A DNA stretch of 8,186 nucleotides. It comes from Planctomycetales bacterium. GTDB lineage: Bacteria; Planctomycetota; Planctomycetia; Isosphaerales; Isosphaeraceae. Each line of letters opens with the position of its first letter. Position 1 is the first letter of the stretch. The stretch spans positions 1-8,186 of the forward strand of contig DAIDJI010000221.1 in the NCBI GenBank assembly GCA_027451455.1, in the 5' to 3' direction. Of the stretch, positions 6,798-8,186 are shown one piece after another. A model generated the notes under the pieces. It saw only the letters and a list, made by a program, of their open reading frames with translations. It was not told the origin of the DNA and did not search any database. The translations under genes and the position numbers were made by a program.

Positions 6798-7661
6798 ATG
6801 CCCGTTCTCGATCGCGAGGAATACATCGAGCAGGCGTATTTCTTCCACACCTTCCGCGAGAGGTTGATCGACGGCCTTCCCTCGCAGGACATCCTCGCCC
6901 GGATCGGCGAGGAACTGCTCTCGACGACCCGACTGCCGCTTGCCGTCTCGTTCCTTTACGCTGAGATCAAGGGGATCGGGCTGATGGCTCCGGCGATGGC
7001 CCGGATCGCCCACTACTTCACGCCGTTCCAGGCCCACGTGGTCAACCAGGCCGAGCTGGATTCGAGCCGGTTCGCGATGGAGCAAGCCCTCCTGATCCTT
7101 GAGCGGGAGGCGAAGTTCAAGGCCGAGAACCCTCCGCCGGCCGCACTCTTTGTCTACCAGTTTGAGGCGATCTCGCGCAACCGTCTGGGATACACGAAGG
7201 GGCTAGCCGTCATGGCCGAAGACCCCTTCTACGACGAAGACTGGAAAGATTATATCCTCACCCTTCAGACCCGGCTCGGCGACGTCGACTTCGCGGATCT
7301 GATCTTCGTCCGCTCCGAGTATTTCGTTCGAGAGCGTCGGCGGACCAACCCCGACTTCGTCCCCAAGTTTCCCGCGCTTTTTGGCGAGAAAGAAGGGAAG
7401 ATCGCGCGTGCCAATCGCGGTCGCGATCCGATGTACCTCTTCTCCGCGCTCCAGCGTCAGCTTGGTTACCCTGAGGTTCCGCGCCCTCGACGTCCTGATG
7501 AACTGGAGGCCCGGGTTCTGCTTCTCGAACAGAAGATCGCTCAGCTTGAGGGACGACTCAAGGCCGCCGAAAGCGACCTTCAGCAGGACGACCTTTTCAA
7601 GCAGGTCATGGTTAAGCCCGAGGATACCGCTGGAGTTCCCATCGGCTGGGGGAAGAAGTGA
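6798..7661 (+). CDS. Conserved-looking protein of unknown function with a C-terminal coiled coil (287 aa)
   Basis: I do not recognise this family. It is a soluble, largely helical protein without signal peptide or transmembrane helix. The N-terminal 75 residues contain YIEQAYFFHTFRERLIDGL and a moderately hydrophobic stretch up to AHYFTPFQAH. The centre (about 85-185) is rich in aromatic and charged residues, including FVYQFEAISRNRLGYTKGL, EDPFYDEDWKDYIL and VRSEYFVRERRRTNPDF. Residues about 233-265 (DELEARVLLLEQKIAQLEG and onward) show heptad-like leucines, a short coiled coil suggesting oligomerisation. The ATG is preceded by AGGGAG about nine bases upstream. It begins 21 bp after the 195-aa unknown gene, and both share a YFTP/FFTP-type segment, so a joint complex is possible but unproven. 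No catalytic motif could be identified. Confidence 0.82.
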   Translation: MPVLDREEYIEQAYFFHTFRERLIDGLPSQDILARIGEELLSTTRLPLAVSFLYAEIKGIGLMAPAMARIAHYFTPFQAHVVNQAELDSSRFAMEQALLILEREAKFKAENPPPAALFVYQFEAISRNRLGYTKGLAVMAEDPFYDEDWKDYILTLQTRLGDVDFADLIFVRSEYFVRERRRTNPDFVPKFPALFGEKEGKIARANRGRDPMYLFSALQRQLGYPEVPRPRRPDELEARVLLLEQKIAQLEGRLKAAESDLQQDDLFKQVMVKPEDTAGVPIGWGKK

Positions 7662-7702
7662 TTTTTTCGAAAGACGTTGTATCGTTGATTCGGAGGTCCA
7701 TC

Positions 7703-8186
7703 GTGAGATCCCGCGCGTTTGCCGGTCTGCTCGTGGCCGGGTGCTTCGTCCCTGTTTCCGAGGGGCAGGAGCGGACCGTCATCGACGATCATTTCCCCGG
7801 TGCCTATCAGGTAGAGATCGCTGATGTGAATGGCGACCGCCGGCCGGATGTTATTGCCGTTGGCGGAGACACCTGTGCCTGGTATGAGAACCCCTCCTGG
7901 AAGAAGAGGATCGTCACGACCGGCAAGCAGTCGCCCGGGATCATCTCCAGCGCGTCGGCCGACCTCGACGGCGACGGCCGGGTGGAGATCGCCATCGCCT
8001 ACGAATTCGCGATGAACCGTCCGACGACCGGTAAGCTGATGCTGGCCCGCCAGGGTGCCCAGTCCGATGATCCCTGGGCGCTCGTCCCGATCACCGAGGT
8101 CGACAGCATCCACCGCCTTCGATGGGGTGATGTTGACGGTAATCATCGCCCTGACCTCGTGGTCGCACCGATCTTTGGCCGCGATT
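7703..8186 (+). CDS. Exported FG-GAP/VCBS-repeat protein, N-terminal 161 codons, cut by window edge
   Basis: The frame stays open from a GTG start to the window end. A short basic and hydrophobic N-terminus (residues 1-20) is an export signal. It contains VAGC, so Cys14 could be a lipidation site, although the hydrophobic core is short; signal peptidase I cleavage near residue 20 is the alternative. Three calcium-loop repeats of the FG-GAP/VCBS kind follow: DVNGDRRPD (41-49), DLDGDGRVE (87-95) and DVDGNHRPD (143-151). Each is followed by a hydrophobic strand (VIAV, IAIAY, LVVAP), as expected for beta-propeller blades. Such proteins are common outside the cytoplasm in planctomycetes; their ligands are mostly unknown. 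GTG at 7703 is chosen because CGGAGG ends six bases before it. An in-frame TTG at 7685 would give a longer basic N-terminus. It begins 41 bp after the 287-aa unknown gene. Confidence 0.85.
   Translation, partial: MRSRAFAGLLVAGCFVPVSEGQERTVIDDHFPGAYQVEIADVNGDRRPDVIAVGGDTCAWYENPSWKKRIVTTGKQSPGIISSASADLDGDGRVEIAIAYEFAMNRPTTGKLMLARQGAQSDDPWALVPITEVDSIHRLRWGDVDGNHRPDLVVAPIFGRD

Noticed and set aside
7662..7702. T-run after the 287-aa gene as a terminator
   Set aside because: No GC-rich hairpin precedes the T-run, and the next gene starts 41 bp later.

Overview
This is a GC-rich, densely coding bacterial window. The combination of genes suggests a planctomycete, possibly of the Isosphaera/Singulisphaera type: a small regulatory PTS set beside hpf, an FG-GAP repeat exported protein, a lone lipoprotein solute-binding protein, unknown proteins with no familiar family, and frequent GTG/TTG starts. 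That assignment is inference from style. No rRNA or other phylogenetic marker is present.

Left part, minus strand (about 1-2511): read in the direction of transcription, four genes follow one another: hpf (ribosome hibernation factor), a fructose/nitrogen-type PTS EIIA (ptsN-like), HPr (ptsH) and Enzyme I (ptsI-like, running off the left edge). All three phosphotransfer histidines are intact: EI His192, HPr His21 and EIIA His69. HPr also keeps the regulatory serine (Ser52). No EIIB or EIIC gene is visible, so the module looks like a regulatory phosphorelay rather than a sugar transporter. It recalls the proteobacterial PTS-Ntr locus, but the genes are separated by spacers of 180-230 bp. A candidate sigma70-type promoter lies upstream of hpf.

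Middle, plus strand (about 2794-6153): after a divergent intergenic region of about 280 bp comes a complete LctP-family L-lactate permease. A family-1 extracellular solute-binding lipoprotein follows, with a lipobox Cys22 and an internal calcium-binding-like loop. No ABC permease or ATPase genes are in the window.

Right part, plus strand (about 6189-8186): two soluble proteins of unknown function (195 and 287 aa) lie 21 bp apart and are probably cotranscribed. They are followed by the 5' part of an exported FG-GAP/VCBS-repeat protein that runs off the right edge.

No tRNA, rRNA, CRISPR array, insertion sequence or phage gene was seen. The long open frames antisense to these genes are GC-driven shadows.
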